From NCBI RefSeq assembly GCF_964340395.1, contig NC_135564.1, positions 6,006,861 through 6,070,860 on the forward strand: a DNA stretch of 64,000 bases, read 5' to 3'. Below the pieces are notes generated by a model. That model did not search any database, had not been told where the DNA came from, and saw nothing but the letters and a program-made list of their open reading frames with translations. Of this stretch, positions 1 to 12,800 are shown piece by piece (within the stretch, counting starts at the first letter, position 1; every line of letters starts with the position of its first letter). The stretch comes from Glandiceps talaboti. Lineage: Eukaryota; Hemichordata; Enteropneusta; Spengelidae. The position numbers and the translations under genes were made by a program.

Positions 1-1831
1 TTGATATGAGGCATGTCAGTGGTTCACTTAATATAAGACTCTTCAGTGGTTCACTTAATATAAGACTCTTCAGTGGTTCACTTGATATGAGGCATGTCAG
101 TGGTTCACTTGATACGAGACTCTTCAGTGGTTCACTTAATATAAGACTCTTCAGTGGTTCACTTGATACGAGACTCTTCAGTGGTTCACTTGATAAGAGA
201 CTCTTCAGTGGTTCACTTAATATAAGACTCTTCAGTGGTTCACTTAATATAAGACTCTTCAGTGGTTCACTTGATATGAGACTCTTTAGTGGTTCACTTG
301 ATATAAGACTCTTCAGTGGTTCACTTAATATAAGACTCTTCAGTGGTTCACTTGATATAAGACTCTTCAGTGGTTCACTTACTATAAGACTCTTCAGTGG
401 TTCACTTGATATAAGACTCTTCAGTGGTTCACTTAATATAAGACTCTTCAGTGGTTCACTTAATATAAGACTCTTCAGTGGTTCACTTAATATAAGACTC
501 TTCAGTGGTTCACTTAATATAAGACTCTTCAGTGGTTCACTTGATATAAGACTCTTCAGTGGTTCACTTGATATAAGACTCTTCAGTGGTTCACTTAATA
601 TAAGACTCTTCAGTGGTTCACTTAATATAAGACTCTTCAGTGGTTCACTTGATATAAGACTCTTCAGTGGTTCACTTAATATAAGACTCTTCAGTGGTTC
701 ACTTGATATAAGACTCTTCAGTGGTTCACTTGATACAAGACTCTTCAGTGGTTCACTTAATACAAGACTCTTCAGTGGTTCACTTAATACAAGACTCTTC
801 AGTGGTTCACTTAATACAAGACTCTTCAGTGGTTCACTTGATACAAGACTCTTCAGTGGTTCACTTAATACAAGACTCTTCAGTGGTTCACTTAATATAA
901 GACTCTTCAGTGGTTCACTTAATACAAGACTCTTCAGTGGTTCACTTGATACGAGACTCTTCAGTGGTTCACTTGATATAAGACTCTTCAGTGGTTCACT
1001 TAATATAAGACTCTTCAGTGGTTCACTTAATATAAGACTCTTCAGTGGTTCACTTGATAAGAGACTCTTCAGTGGTTCACTTAATATAAGACTCTTCAGT
1101 GGTTCACTTGATACGAGACTCTTCAGTGGTTCACTTGATACGAGACTCTTCAGTGGTTCACTTAATATAAGACTCTTCAGTGGTTCACTTGATATGAGGC
1201 ATGTCAGTGGTTCACTTGATACAAGACTCTTCAGTGGTTCACTTGATACAAGACTCTTCAGTGGTTCACTTGATATGAGGCACGTCAGTGGTTCACTTAA
1301 TACAAGACTCTTCAGTGGTTCACTTAATACAAGACTCTTCAGTGGTTCACTTGATACAAGACTCTTCAGTGGTTCACTTAATACAAGACTCTTCAGTGGT
1401 TCACTTAATATAAGACTCTTCAGTGGTTCACTTAATACAAGACTCTTCAGTGGTTCACTTGATACGAGACTCTTCAGTGGTTCACTTGATATAAGACTCT
1501 TCAGTGGTTCACTTAATATAAGACTCTTCAGTGGTTCACTTAATATAAGACTCTTCAGTGGTTCACTTGATAAGAGACTCTTCAGTGGTTCACTTAATAT
1601 AAGACTCTTCAGTGGTTCACTTGATACGAGACTCTTCAGTGGTTCACTTGATACGAGACTCTTCAGTGGTTCACTTAATATAAGACTCTTCAGTGGTTCA
1701 CTTGATATGAGGCATGTCAGTGGTTCACTTGATACAAGACTCTTCAGTGGTTCACTTGATACAAGACTCTTCAGTGGTTCACTTGATATGAGGCACGTCA
1801 GTGGTTCACTTGATATGAGACTCTTCATGTG
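1..1831. repeat. 27-bp minisatellite with higher-order structure
   Basis: About 67 tandem copies of a 27-bp unit (consensus pieces GGTTCACTTRATAYAAGA and CTCTTCAGT) run from the window edge to about 1831, where the match stops abruptly. Because 27 is a multiple of three and the unit has no stop in one frame, a 608-codon reading frame with 9-residue repeats (SGSLNIRLF type) stays open by chance. Variant units (MRHV, DKRLF, DTRLF) occur in the same order in two consecutive blocks of 19 units (about 777-1290 and 1291-1803), so blocks of about 513 bp were duplicated recently. The array continues beyond the left edge. No start context, splice sites or codon-level constraint argue for a protein. 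Confidence 0.95.
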
Positions 1832-2892
1832 AGACCTAAAGTCTAAACTATGTACACATGGTAGAGCCAGTACAAATAGTGGGAAATTTGACATACAGCA
1901 AAAAAAAACCCTGATATCTCTAAGTATCAAAATCTTGTATTAACCTTGAATTACAAGAAGAAATCACTATTTTTATCTCAAACTGAGTATCCTCAAACTT
2001 TGCATTTAAAACCAAAAAGTGATATATGATAAAACTTTTATGTAATTTTCTCCATGATAATATTTTTCAACTGAATGCAGAAAAAGGGCATTACTGTGAT
2101 AAGATTTGAGTTAAATGTAAAGACTTTTAATGTCCTAATATCGATGAAGAAGTTGTGAAGAGGAGGGGTACACTTTTGTATTGCTATAATGAACTCCAGA
2201 ATACAACAAACTCTAGTTGTGATAATTATATACAACATGCATCCCTACATGCAGGTTTGTTGTATGGTGAACACTTTTTATTGATAAATAATATTTCCCC
2301 TTGTGTAATTTGTTTAAAATGAACACATCAGTGTAGTAAGCCTTTTTTACTAGAACAGAACTCTTTGATGCTTGTGTGCCAGTGTGGTGTGATATTTGCA
2401 TGAGTATATAGTCACAAAGTTCTTTCATGGGTAAAGTGCAAGTATGAATACCTAGCATACCGACACTGGTTCTCACATGTCGCAGGGTTCTACTGTTATT
2501 ACATATGTAAACAGCAAATTTTCGTAACAAGATTTAAACTGTACATTCATTTGATTTCATGTATATGGAACCCTGACACGCTTATATGCAAATAGGTATG
2601 AAAACTTCAGATTGCACATCAGTGCCAGTACAAAATGTACATATAATGCAAATCATCACTGGTGCATACATAACAATATGGCTACCTACAGTATCATAGA
2701 CTTGAATCCAGTGTCTATACTTTCTTGGTGTAGACTAATGACATGAGCATACTTTAACATATATATTCAGATTGGTACACTTTAGACTACACCTGTTGCT
2801 AGGCAAGATTTCATCTTCAATGTCATTAAAATTTCAAGTAGCACCAAGAGTGGTGAGAGAGAAGACGGAGAAAAGAGTCAACTCCACTTCAG

Positions 2893-3311
2893 GATGATCG
2901 CACAATGTCACACAAGTTCAATAAACAAACTTCATTCATTTAGAGGGAAGGGGTCTGGCATCAATGCGATTGCTGAACTTCATTTTTGCACTTCTAAAAT
3001 TTAGAAAACTTTCACACCTTCAATGATAACAGGTTCTGTATTTATTATTGAGATGTTGATAAGTTGATTAAAATTTACTTCTAATGTGATATACAGTGCT
3101 GGGTTTCCGGTGATATTTTAATGTGTTTGCTATGTTTTTACATTGCATCGATCATAGTGATGTGATGACTACAATTTTCATCATAGTTGACATCATACAT
3201 AAACATGTCAATTTCACACTTGTGAACATTCATTTAGGGGGAGGAGGGAGAGGTTTTTGACCTAAACCAATTCATTTGTTTATTGAGCTTGTGTGACATT
3301 GCACAGTCATC
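2893..3311. mobile_element. Foldback (MITE-like) element
   Basis: The left arm near 2893-2930 (GATGATCGCACAATGTCACA...) is the reverse complement of the right arm near 3265-3311 (...TGTGACATTGCACAGTCATC) with few mismatches; both include AATAAACAAA next to the palindromic part. The interior is non-coding. A pair of ATTCATTTAGRGGGA motifs (near 2935 and 3230) occurs inside in direct orientation. The arms and the lack of an ORF fit a non-autonomous DNA transposon; target duplication not resolved. Confidence 0.6.
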
Positions 3312-3924
3312 TATTATTCCACCTCGCTAAGATTGAAAGCATTATATTATACAGTGTGTTTAATGAAGTTTTACACCAAAACTAAATCAACCTTGAATGA
3401 AGCATACACCATACAGTTTTCACTGTAAAATACTTGACAACAATTATTTTAAGAACTAGGCAAATTAGTTGAATGATATTGAATTTTATATCCTTGATCT
3501 AGAGATAAAACAAAGACTTAGAAATGAAAGAACGTGATAGCTTTGATTAAATGTTACAAGTTTGCTAGGTCTTGCCACTTTGCCATTTCTTCTAATTCAG
3601 ACTTTGAAAAATATTTTTGATATTTTGAGTTCTGTAATGTACTTCAAAATATTTAGTATATAAATATGGTTAATTATTAGAAGAGGCTGACTTATAAATG
3701 TTAACATGTTCATATTTTCTTCTTTTTAGTGGAAATTTTGAATATAACTTACTACTACTTACAATGGCTGGCATTGTACTAATTATGCATAGTATGCTTG
3801 TCTAGTGCTATCCTGCATTGAATCTTGAAATCTATCTTTACATGGTTTGATATCATGTTGGCATCTAAACTTTGAGATGATTCGATACCATATTAGTATG
3901 TAGACAGTACTAGTAGCATGCTTA

Positions 3925-4162
3925 AGCCAGAAAAAAGAAAAGAATTGTTTCTGGTTAGCACATTTTGTCTAAAGTGGTACAACGATGGGATTTTTTTTTC
4001 TCAACTAACCTGTCACTCAATCTCTACTACGAGGGATATTTTTGTGTTTCCCCCAGATCTGCGGACTGGATGGGCTGGATAAACATGAAAAACAAAGACT
4101 GATACAAGGGTATTTAAGTGATGTGCGCTGACCAGAAACAATTCTTTTCTATTTTTTTGGCC
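3925..4162. mobile_element. Foldback (MITE-like) element
   Basis: Terminal inverted repeats of about 35 bp: the left end reads GCCAGAAAAAAGAAAAGAAT, and the right end reverse-complements to GGCCAAAAAAATAGAAAAGA; both continue into TTGTTTCTGGT. Internal sequence has no coding potential. Typical size and structure for a MITE. Confidence 0.65.
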
Positions 4163-6455
4163 TTACCTTACTATTTTATACTTCCTTGTATATACACACA
4201 CAGTACATTTAACACGTCAAAATGACTTTCAGACTTAACTTTAGTGTTTATCATAGAGTATGCTTGTTTAGTGAACACCAGAAGGGAGCACTTTGTCCAT
4301 GCTTTGTGGAAAAAAAAATTATTTGAAAATATTTAGAGAATGTGTAGTGATGTAGCTACAGATCTGATATATACATAAACCTGCCAGTGCTATGTAGAGA
4401 TTATTTCACTTATTTCAATACTTAAAAAAACTACCATGATGATATTAGATGGAGTATATGAAAGTATTTATGTACTAGACGAAGGTAGTATTTCAAGTTG
4501 GCCCACGTTCCTGTAAATCTTTGTGCATAACCACCCCTACAAACGTTAATACAGGTACTATACATGTACTGTAGTCATTCTCCATGATCTCTTTCTAACT
4601 TAGAGTAAAACAGACAAATTCTATCGGAAATCTAGCTAAATGTGCTGGGGAAGGGACGAACAGCACATGTCAGCACTAATCCATCACACACTAAGAGGTG
4701 GTTTTAATTGTTCAGTTTACTACAAACTCAACCTTCAGTTTGAATGTAAGTGATGTGAGGATGCAATAATGCCATCACAACACTCCAATAGCATAAACTA
4801 ACACTGTTGGTGTTAAAAACAATTCTGTGCTAGAGAAATCCATTTGAGTGGAGATGATTATAGACTACTGGTATACAAGTGTTGTCTCTACAAAAAGTAA
4901 TAACTTATGCCAGGTGCCATTGTACTTCCTACAAAGTTAACACTTCTTAAATTCTCCTCATACAACACTTTTCATGTAGCTTGTAACAGGGGAGGGGAAA
5001 AAACAGAATTTAAAAAAATAAAATAAAAATGAGTAGTGAACAGGTTAAAAAACAGTACCGGCGCAGGGTAGTACAAATTTTGTTTTTTCAGAGAAAAATG
5101 TCAATTACACTGAGAAGCTGGTTTCATAATGTAGATTTAAGAAAAGTAGAACAACTTCAAACTTTTGTGCAATTTTTATTTTTTTCAGTACATTTTTTTT
5201 TGCAGCCAATATTTTGTATTTATTATTTGAAATTTATCTTAGAAAAAGTCTCCGAGTTATTACTTTAATGTTACTCTGTATTTGTAAAATTAATAACAAT
5301 TTGATGTATGAAATACAGATTGTACCCGACACATGACTTCTGTTTCTTTTCTTGTATGGATGATATCAGAGACTTTGAACCTGAATTTAACATGAATTTA
5401 ATGTGTTTTGGGGAGATAATTTTTGCCAGGATTCATATATATGCTCTTGGAAACTTTTAAAGGAATCCTGGAGTCCTGATAGAGATGTTTTTCAATGTTT
5501 CATTTTGAGAAGTACTGGTAGAAAAAACATCAATATATAATGCAGGCATCCTGCTTGTATTCAGTTTACCCAATGAACATTGAGTGGGCAATCAACCAAT
5601 CAAACACTGATGTCTCTAGCTCTGACTGGTTGAAATGCACTGTCCAAGGCAGACTATGTTTAAAAGTACTGTCAATAAAATATTTAATGTCAATGTACGC
5701 TTCAGCTACAAAAATATTTATGTAATAAGTTAACATATGGTGGCCAGATTTTCTTATAGATATTACAAATGTACTCAAACCAGGATGGTTAAAATTGTGG
5801 ACACATGAGAATGTGAAATATCTTTATTTAACAAGAAAGTACTGAAGACCCTTTTGTGATATACAAATGGCAACAGCACTAAGGTGGAGATGGGTTTGTG
5901 AGAGGGGGAGGGGGAGGAGTACTGCATGCAGAATCTGTTTAGACGTTACTGTTTATGCTACATTTCAAATGACTACATTTATGAAGAATTGTGGAATGTA
6001 ATGTAAAGTTATCTTTAGCAATCTAACTTTTCCACTCTTATTTTGGACATGATAACAGAATCAACACATCAAAAGAAATACTCCCATCAATGTTTTGAAA
6101 GTAATTCATTTTATTTTCCGAGCCTACCTGTAACAAATTTGTCCATACAGTATATGAAATAAAGTTATACACATTTAGAATGAAGACTGCCCCTTATAGT
6201 TGTTGCAGTTGAAAGATGTGACAGTAACTTCTTAGAAAATATTAAAGTGTTTCTCATTTATGACAAATGACCTCTTGTAAACCTGTACTTGGTTTCTCTC
6301 TGAACAGGCATTGCACAGACAAACCACGAGAGGGCGCCATACACTGAAACAGTTTACTAGGTAATGATCATTGTGACATTCAGTCTTCAAGTATCTTTCA
6401 TAATTTTTTTATCAATAATAACAATAATAATATTCCGTATTTATACTGGACAGGT

Positions 6456-6582
6456 CTTACAGTTTTATCAACCGTTCTCCCAAAGAGTCCAATGGAACCT
6501 CATGGGAACCATCATGGATGCAGTGTTCACTGGAATGTCCTTGGAAAAACCTGTGTTGTTGATAGCCACTGCAGTAGAGTAA
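6456..6582 (+). CDS. Weak candidate terminal exon of an unknown plus-strand gene
   Basis: A CAG acceptor-like site before 6456 is followed by about 41 open codons ending in TAA at 6580-6582. The encoded end includes WNLMGTIMDAVFTG and SLEKPVLLIATAVE, which looks more protein-like than the surrounding frames. The region would be convergent with the 3' end of NOG1. No upstream exon was found in the window and I do not recognise the peptide, so it may be chance. Confidence 0.15.
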
Positions 6583-6882
6583 AATAATTTTTTTGGTGTG
6601 TTCTAATTATTTCTTTCATGTGAAATGAAAGAGATGGTAATAAATTCCTTTATTTTCAGATTCATCTCAATTGGCCAGAAAGTTGTATTTCATAAATATA
6701 TTCTGACACTTACAGGTATACTTGGGCCATGGATACGAAAAAGTATCGCCATAACAACTAAAGTGTTTTAAAAATCTAAATATTAATATTATTATTTCCA
6801 TGTCTCTACAATGTGATGGCATCATGAAAATTAGATTAAAACAAAATTCAATACATATTTTAGATATTTATATATATCATAT

Positions 6883-9800
6883 TTAACGTCGGTCCATTTT
6901 GCCCATTTTCCTTTTCCCGGCATACAAATGTCGCGGCATCGCAGTCCGTATATTTCTGTCAGCTTCACCAATTTTACCAAATCTATTAGCTCTCCTCTGA
7001 GATGTTTTCATCAGTTTCTTGGCCTTGTCTCGCATCTAGAGAAAGAAACAGTAAAAAATACTTTAACTTGTAGATTCCAAAAATATATATGACAAAAGAA
7101 GGTACTGAGTGAGACTCAGAGAGGTAAATCTATTTCATATTGTTGGTTTACATCCTGGTTCCTTTGGTATTCCAACAAAATTAGTAAGTCATTACCATCT
7201 TAACTTGAATGTCATTGAACTTATCCAGTATAACTAAAGAGCATTGACGGCCTTCCCTAGCCAGGGGAGAACATGATGTTCAGTCAAAGAAGTAACTTGT
7301 ACTTACACTCTGGATGACATAATGGTTATTGTACCATTAAGTAGAAGCTAGGGTAGGGACTGTGCAGAGTTACAATTACTGTATTCACTACTAATTAACC
7401 AACAGAAGACTAAATACAACCAATCACAACACAGTATGTAAATTAGCAGCCTTACAGTTTTATCACATACAACCAATCACAACACGGTATGTAAATTAGT
7501 AAACTTACAGGTTTATCACGTACACCAGATACATCACGAGGTGTTCTACTACTGCTGGCAGCACGTCCAACAGAATCGGTACGTTGACGTTTATTTTGAT
7601 GAACCATTGGTGTCTTGCTACGGGATCTACTTCTTGTATAGTGACCCTGTAAGTCAAATAATAATTTTAAATAACAAACTAAATTTCATAATTTAGTCTG
7701 ATTTCAGTACAGAAAAAATATACAGTCAGGTTACAAGTATTTTCACTTGGGTGTACATACTTTGGCAGAAATGCAACACCAATGAACACAGCATGTAATG
7801 ATAGCTACAACAAATACAATTCAACAAATAAATACAACATACAAACAAACAAAAGAAAAAACACAAAGTACATACCGTTTGATCAGGTTCTATTCCCAAC
7901 TCTTCCATTTCTCTCTCAAAGCGTCCTCTCTTACTCTGGAATAAGAAAAACAGCAATACTTTGGTAAGTTAGTTTTACTAGTCTTGAAGAAATATGCTTA
8001 CAGCAGTCCCTGGTAAGTGAAGTTACTACACTGTGTAAGTATACATTATACTTACCTTGACAGCAATCCTTGGTAAGTGAAATTCTATACATTATACTTA
8101 CCCTAACAGCAATCCTGGGTAAGTGAAGTGCTACACATTATACTTACCCTAACAGCAATCCTGGGTAAGTGAAGTGCTACACATTATACTTACCCTAACA
8201 GCAGTCCTTGGTAAGTGAAATTCTATTTATTATACTTACCCTAACAGCAGTCCTTGGTAAGTGAGGTTTCTCCACTTTTCTCCTCTCCTTAGACTCCATA
8301 ATCTTCAGTTGTCTCTTGTTGCGAATCCTGCAGATCGAAACAACAATATCATTACTTTGTCTCCATGGTAACTGATGATTGACATCTGTTGTGTAAATCA
8401 CAGACTCTGCCTGTGCACATTAACACTAGAAATTTACCAACACAAGTTATCATGATATACAAATGTATGTTTCTTCTTGACTAAACATAACACAGTTTCT
8501 ATGAAAATGTAGCTTCTTGTTATCTGGTGAAATGAAAATTCATTCATTCATGCATCCATTCATCCATTCATTCATTCATTCATTTATTCATTCAGCTAGC
8601 TGACCACAAACATTTACAGACATTTCTAATGATAGTATTATTGTTCTTTGAGTCAATGATCCATCATAATGATACTTACTTTGCTGCCATTTTCCTTATT
8701 TCCTGCATTTCTTCATCTTCAGAACTCTGAAAATTAATTTATACACATAAAAAAGATGTTTACAATTGTTTTCAAAATGTTTCAGTGACAATCAAGATCA
8801 AGTATTATTCATCAAGTAGCTATTTCAAAAGATTTCATTCCTCCATATTGTGATAAAATATAGAGGTGTTCTCACTGAATAACATAACACTCGTGGCATT
8901 AAAACAGTCACAAGATTCTCCCTTCCAAGTCTCTCAATGGCATATGGTAAGCATAGAAGGTGTTGTTATGGTCATTGGCCAAACACAATAACTTTTGATA
9001 TTTTTAGTACAATATTGTGTTAGTTTCCATGGTAATATATCAAGATAGCACCAGTTTCAACAGTAACATGTCAAAATAATGCATTTCTGTGGTAACATGA
9101 CATTGTTAGTTTCCACGACAACACATCAATATAGAAGCCAATTTCATGTCAAAATGTTAGTTTCCATGGTAATGTGACAACATTGTATTAGTTTCCATGG
9201 TAACATCTTCAATAATCTACACTCCTTACCATATCTTCATCATATTCCCCTGTTGCTTCTCTCAATCCTTCCTCCTTTTCCAGTTCATCCAATTTCTTTT
9301 CAATATCAGGATCAACGAAATCAATAACGTTGTGTCCTTCCCACAATTCTGGAATAACATCATATTTTTCATCCTCTTCAACAAGAAAGTTCTTCTGCAA
9401 ATCAAGAACATATTCATCTTCCATTTCGATCTCAATATCACGTTCCAGTCTTCGCCGTTTTCCTTCAACCTCCATTGCTGACTTCTTCTTTTTTGCACCT
9501 TCTGGGATACATGGTGGCCTTGCCTACACAACAAACACACATTGGATACATAAAAAATAAATCTCAAATCATTAGAGAGTTCTGTACTACATTCCCTTAG
9601 CACTTGAAACTGTCAGGATCTAGTAACTGGGTTGAACTTATTTAAATACAGTAGAACAATTCAGTTAATCGAAAATATTATCCACATTTGACATGAAATG
9701 TTGGGAAAGGATGACTGTCAAACTATGGAACTCTACAGTACTGAATGATTCTGACAAACACCTCTGGTCAAAATTTGCTGTTGAACAGTGCCCTCTAGTG

Positions 9801-12800
9801 ACCAACGTATAGTCTTTGATATTAAACTAGACTATGACATTCAGTACACCTGCTACTGTAATGAATTCAAATCATGGGTATTGTTACTTTTTATTTTGAA
9901 TTTCCTCTTGTTTCTTCCCTTATTATTGCATTTTTTGGAATTACTTTAAAAAACCTACATTTATAAAAGACCTGCAATGCTTGTATTTACACGAAAGACA
10001 CTGTACATCAATGCTTATATTTACAAAGAGTAAACATCATTTCTCGTGCTTTGTGGTCACCTCGTCAAGATTTTTTGAAGCCTTTTAGAGAGTTGACTTT
10101 TGTATTAATGACTATCCAGTTTCTCTTTCTTTTGATCAATTTTTTTTTCAACTTATCTTTCCATGTTTCTTACCTTGTTGTCTCTTTGTTGTGGTACAGC
10201 TAAATGTAGTCTGTTCAATACATCATTCACTTTCCTTCCTTTAATCTTGCCTTCTACTCTCTGGGCTAACAATCTATCACAGGCCTAGGGAGACAAAATA
10301 ATATAGCTGGATTACTATGGAGAAAATGAAATAAATCACACACTTAGGGAGACAATGAAATATAACACAAACCTTGGGAGACAATGTACATTTATTACAA
10401 GTTTTAAAATACAATATATGAAATTCCACGATTTTAATGTGTACACTCGACTCGGACCACAGCTAGGGAAGTCTATATACATTTTACCTTATGTAATGCC
10501 AAAAGGTCAAAATAGAACAAGAGATTTACTCTTATGTGTTCCTATAGCAATAAATGTGTAGCACGTAATTTGAAAGTTTTGGAATGCATCAAGAAATTAC
10601 ACAATTGTTATTTTTATGAACCACCTAGGTTGTAAAAACCTATTTCAGAGTTTGCTACAAATCTTGGATCAATTAGTGTCTCCAGAAGACAGAAAAAGAG
10701 TGTCAAACTTCAGACTACATGTAAAGGTCTTTGTCAATAGTAGAACTGTTGGTATCAGCTGTAGACACAATAACTCACCTCTGTTTTGACATTCATAACA
10801 CCTTCCTCAGTCACTGTACTCATCGGAAGTACTGGGATGCCTTCTTTATCAAAGTCTTCAAAAAGTTTCTAGAAAGATGTGAAAAAGTAGGATATATATG
10901 AATTTGTGTTATATGGTAGCACACACAGAGTAAATTTAATCATTTAAAAACATAATTTTGTGAATGAGGTACACATTTACTGTGGATTAAACAACTCAAT
11001 AATGTACATTTCTACATCTCATCTGTATATTTGTTTAAATCTCACATCAAGTGATATAAAGTAACTTATCTCACCTTTTCTTCATCTGGTAATTCTTCAA
11101 GTCGTAACACATCAATCTTGTTGACTATGACAAGGAGTGGTTTATTAGCAAACAAAGGCTTTATGTTCTCGAATAGTGCAATCTAAGGAAAAGAATACTT
11201 CAGGTGAGATTTCAAATGTGAAAGACACATATTATCTGCAATCCTAGTTTACTAGTCACCAGTACAAGACATGTTTTTTTTCCATCAAATGCAAAGACAA
11301 ATATTATCTGCAATCCGAGTTTACTAGTCCGAGTGTCCAGTTAATTGCTACACCAACCCTGCAGTATACATGTATACAAACCCTTACTGCCATCAGAACT
11401 CACTGAAAACATGGCTGACAAAAAGTCCACACTAGAGGGAGTCCTTACCTGTTCCTCTATTGTGTGTCCACATTGTTGTGATACGTCCATAATATACAAC
11501 ACTGCAGCTCTCAGATGAGCCAATGCTGTGATAGCTTGCATTTCAATGGTGTTTCTTTCCTCCAATGAATGATCTAAAATACCTGGCGTATCTACCACTT
11601 GCCATCGTAAGTATTTATAATCAGTGTGACCAACAAACAAAGATTTGGTTGTAAATGCATACGGCTGTACTTCAACATCAGCTCTAGTTATCTAAAAAGT
11701 AGACAAGAAAATTGTGAAATTTTAAAAATATTCACCAGAAATATCTCTATCTTTACTCATCTTTGAAGCAGATTAACTCATAGCTACCCAAATACAATTA
11801 GATATTATTCCCCAATATTTTTCTTCATTCAGCTGAGAAAAATTTGTGACCTAAGGGGCCTTGTCACTATGAGTTGCAAGACAAGTAATGACAAACCTTT
11901 ATGTCATGAGTATTTTCTGGCTGAATGAAGTAAAATATCAGGGAATAATATAATTATATATCCTCAAGCATAAATTATGAAAAATCAGGAAAAATAATGG
12001 CAATTTGGAACGTTTTGACCCATATTTTGAAAACTGCAAAACAAGTGATGTAGACACAGGCTGTCATGACGTAGAACGACCAGGCTATATAATCCATATT
12101 TTCTGTTCAATGACAATTGTTTGGCTTGAATATGACATAATGTAATACAAATTGTGAAATAGAACTGTCATTTTGACTGTGTAATGGTGACCTTTTGGTG
12201 ACCTGATTATTTTCTGTTAACAGGGTGAAAGCTAGTCAGAGATTTTGGAAACGCTGAGTTGAGTTTTGTTGTGACCATCCACTTTCCATTGTTATGACAT
12301 AATATATATATTCAGTAACAGTAACTAATATCATAACATAAATGTTAAAGGCCCATGCTTGGGTGAGAAAAACAGTTGTCTTAGAGAGCTATAGAAAAAT
12401 TTGGTTCTGAGCATAAGAATAACCCAATGTATTGTTACGACGTAACTGATATGATGGCACTATTGTGAGAACCTAGGATGGAATTGTTGGCCTTATTAAT
12501 TGCCATATAACATTTACATTGTCAACATTCTCAATCCAGTTGACATGTACTCTATGATGAATGGTTGGTAAATGTTGATTATTCAACTTACCTTATTAAT
12601 AAAGCTAGACTTGCCAACATTAGGAAAACCACATATAAGCAGTGTCCGTGTATTTGGGTCAATAGTGGGTAACCTTGACAAATGTTGTCTAACTTGTTCC
12701 AAGTATTCCAGACTTTGGTTCTGTCTTTTCATGATAGTACACATTCTACCAAGGGCTGCTTTCTTCAGTTGTTTGCATCGATAAAGTGAGTCTGCATACT

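Larger units (their letters stand above)
1832..6455. other. Spacer left of NOG1, no supported gene
   Basis: AT-rich sequence with only short, unremarkable reading frames on either strand. It contains two foldback elements (2893-3311 and 3925-4162, listed separately) and simple A/T runs. I see no exon with recognisable protein similarity. Confidence 0.6.

Noticed and set aside
1-1831. CRISPR-like array
   Set aside because: Units are contiguous without unique spacers, and the window is a eukaryotic nuclear genome.
6-1832. 608-codon plus-strand reading frame
   Set aside because: It is the product of a 27-bp tandem unit without stops in one frame; no Kozak context, intron structure or amino-acid constraint beyond the DNA repeat.
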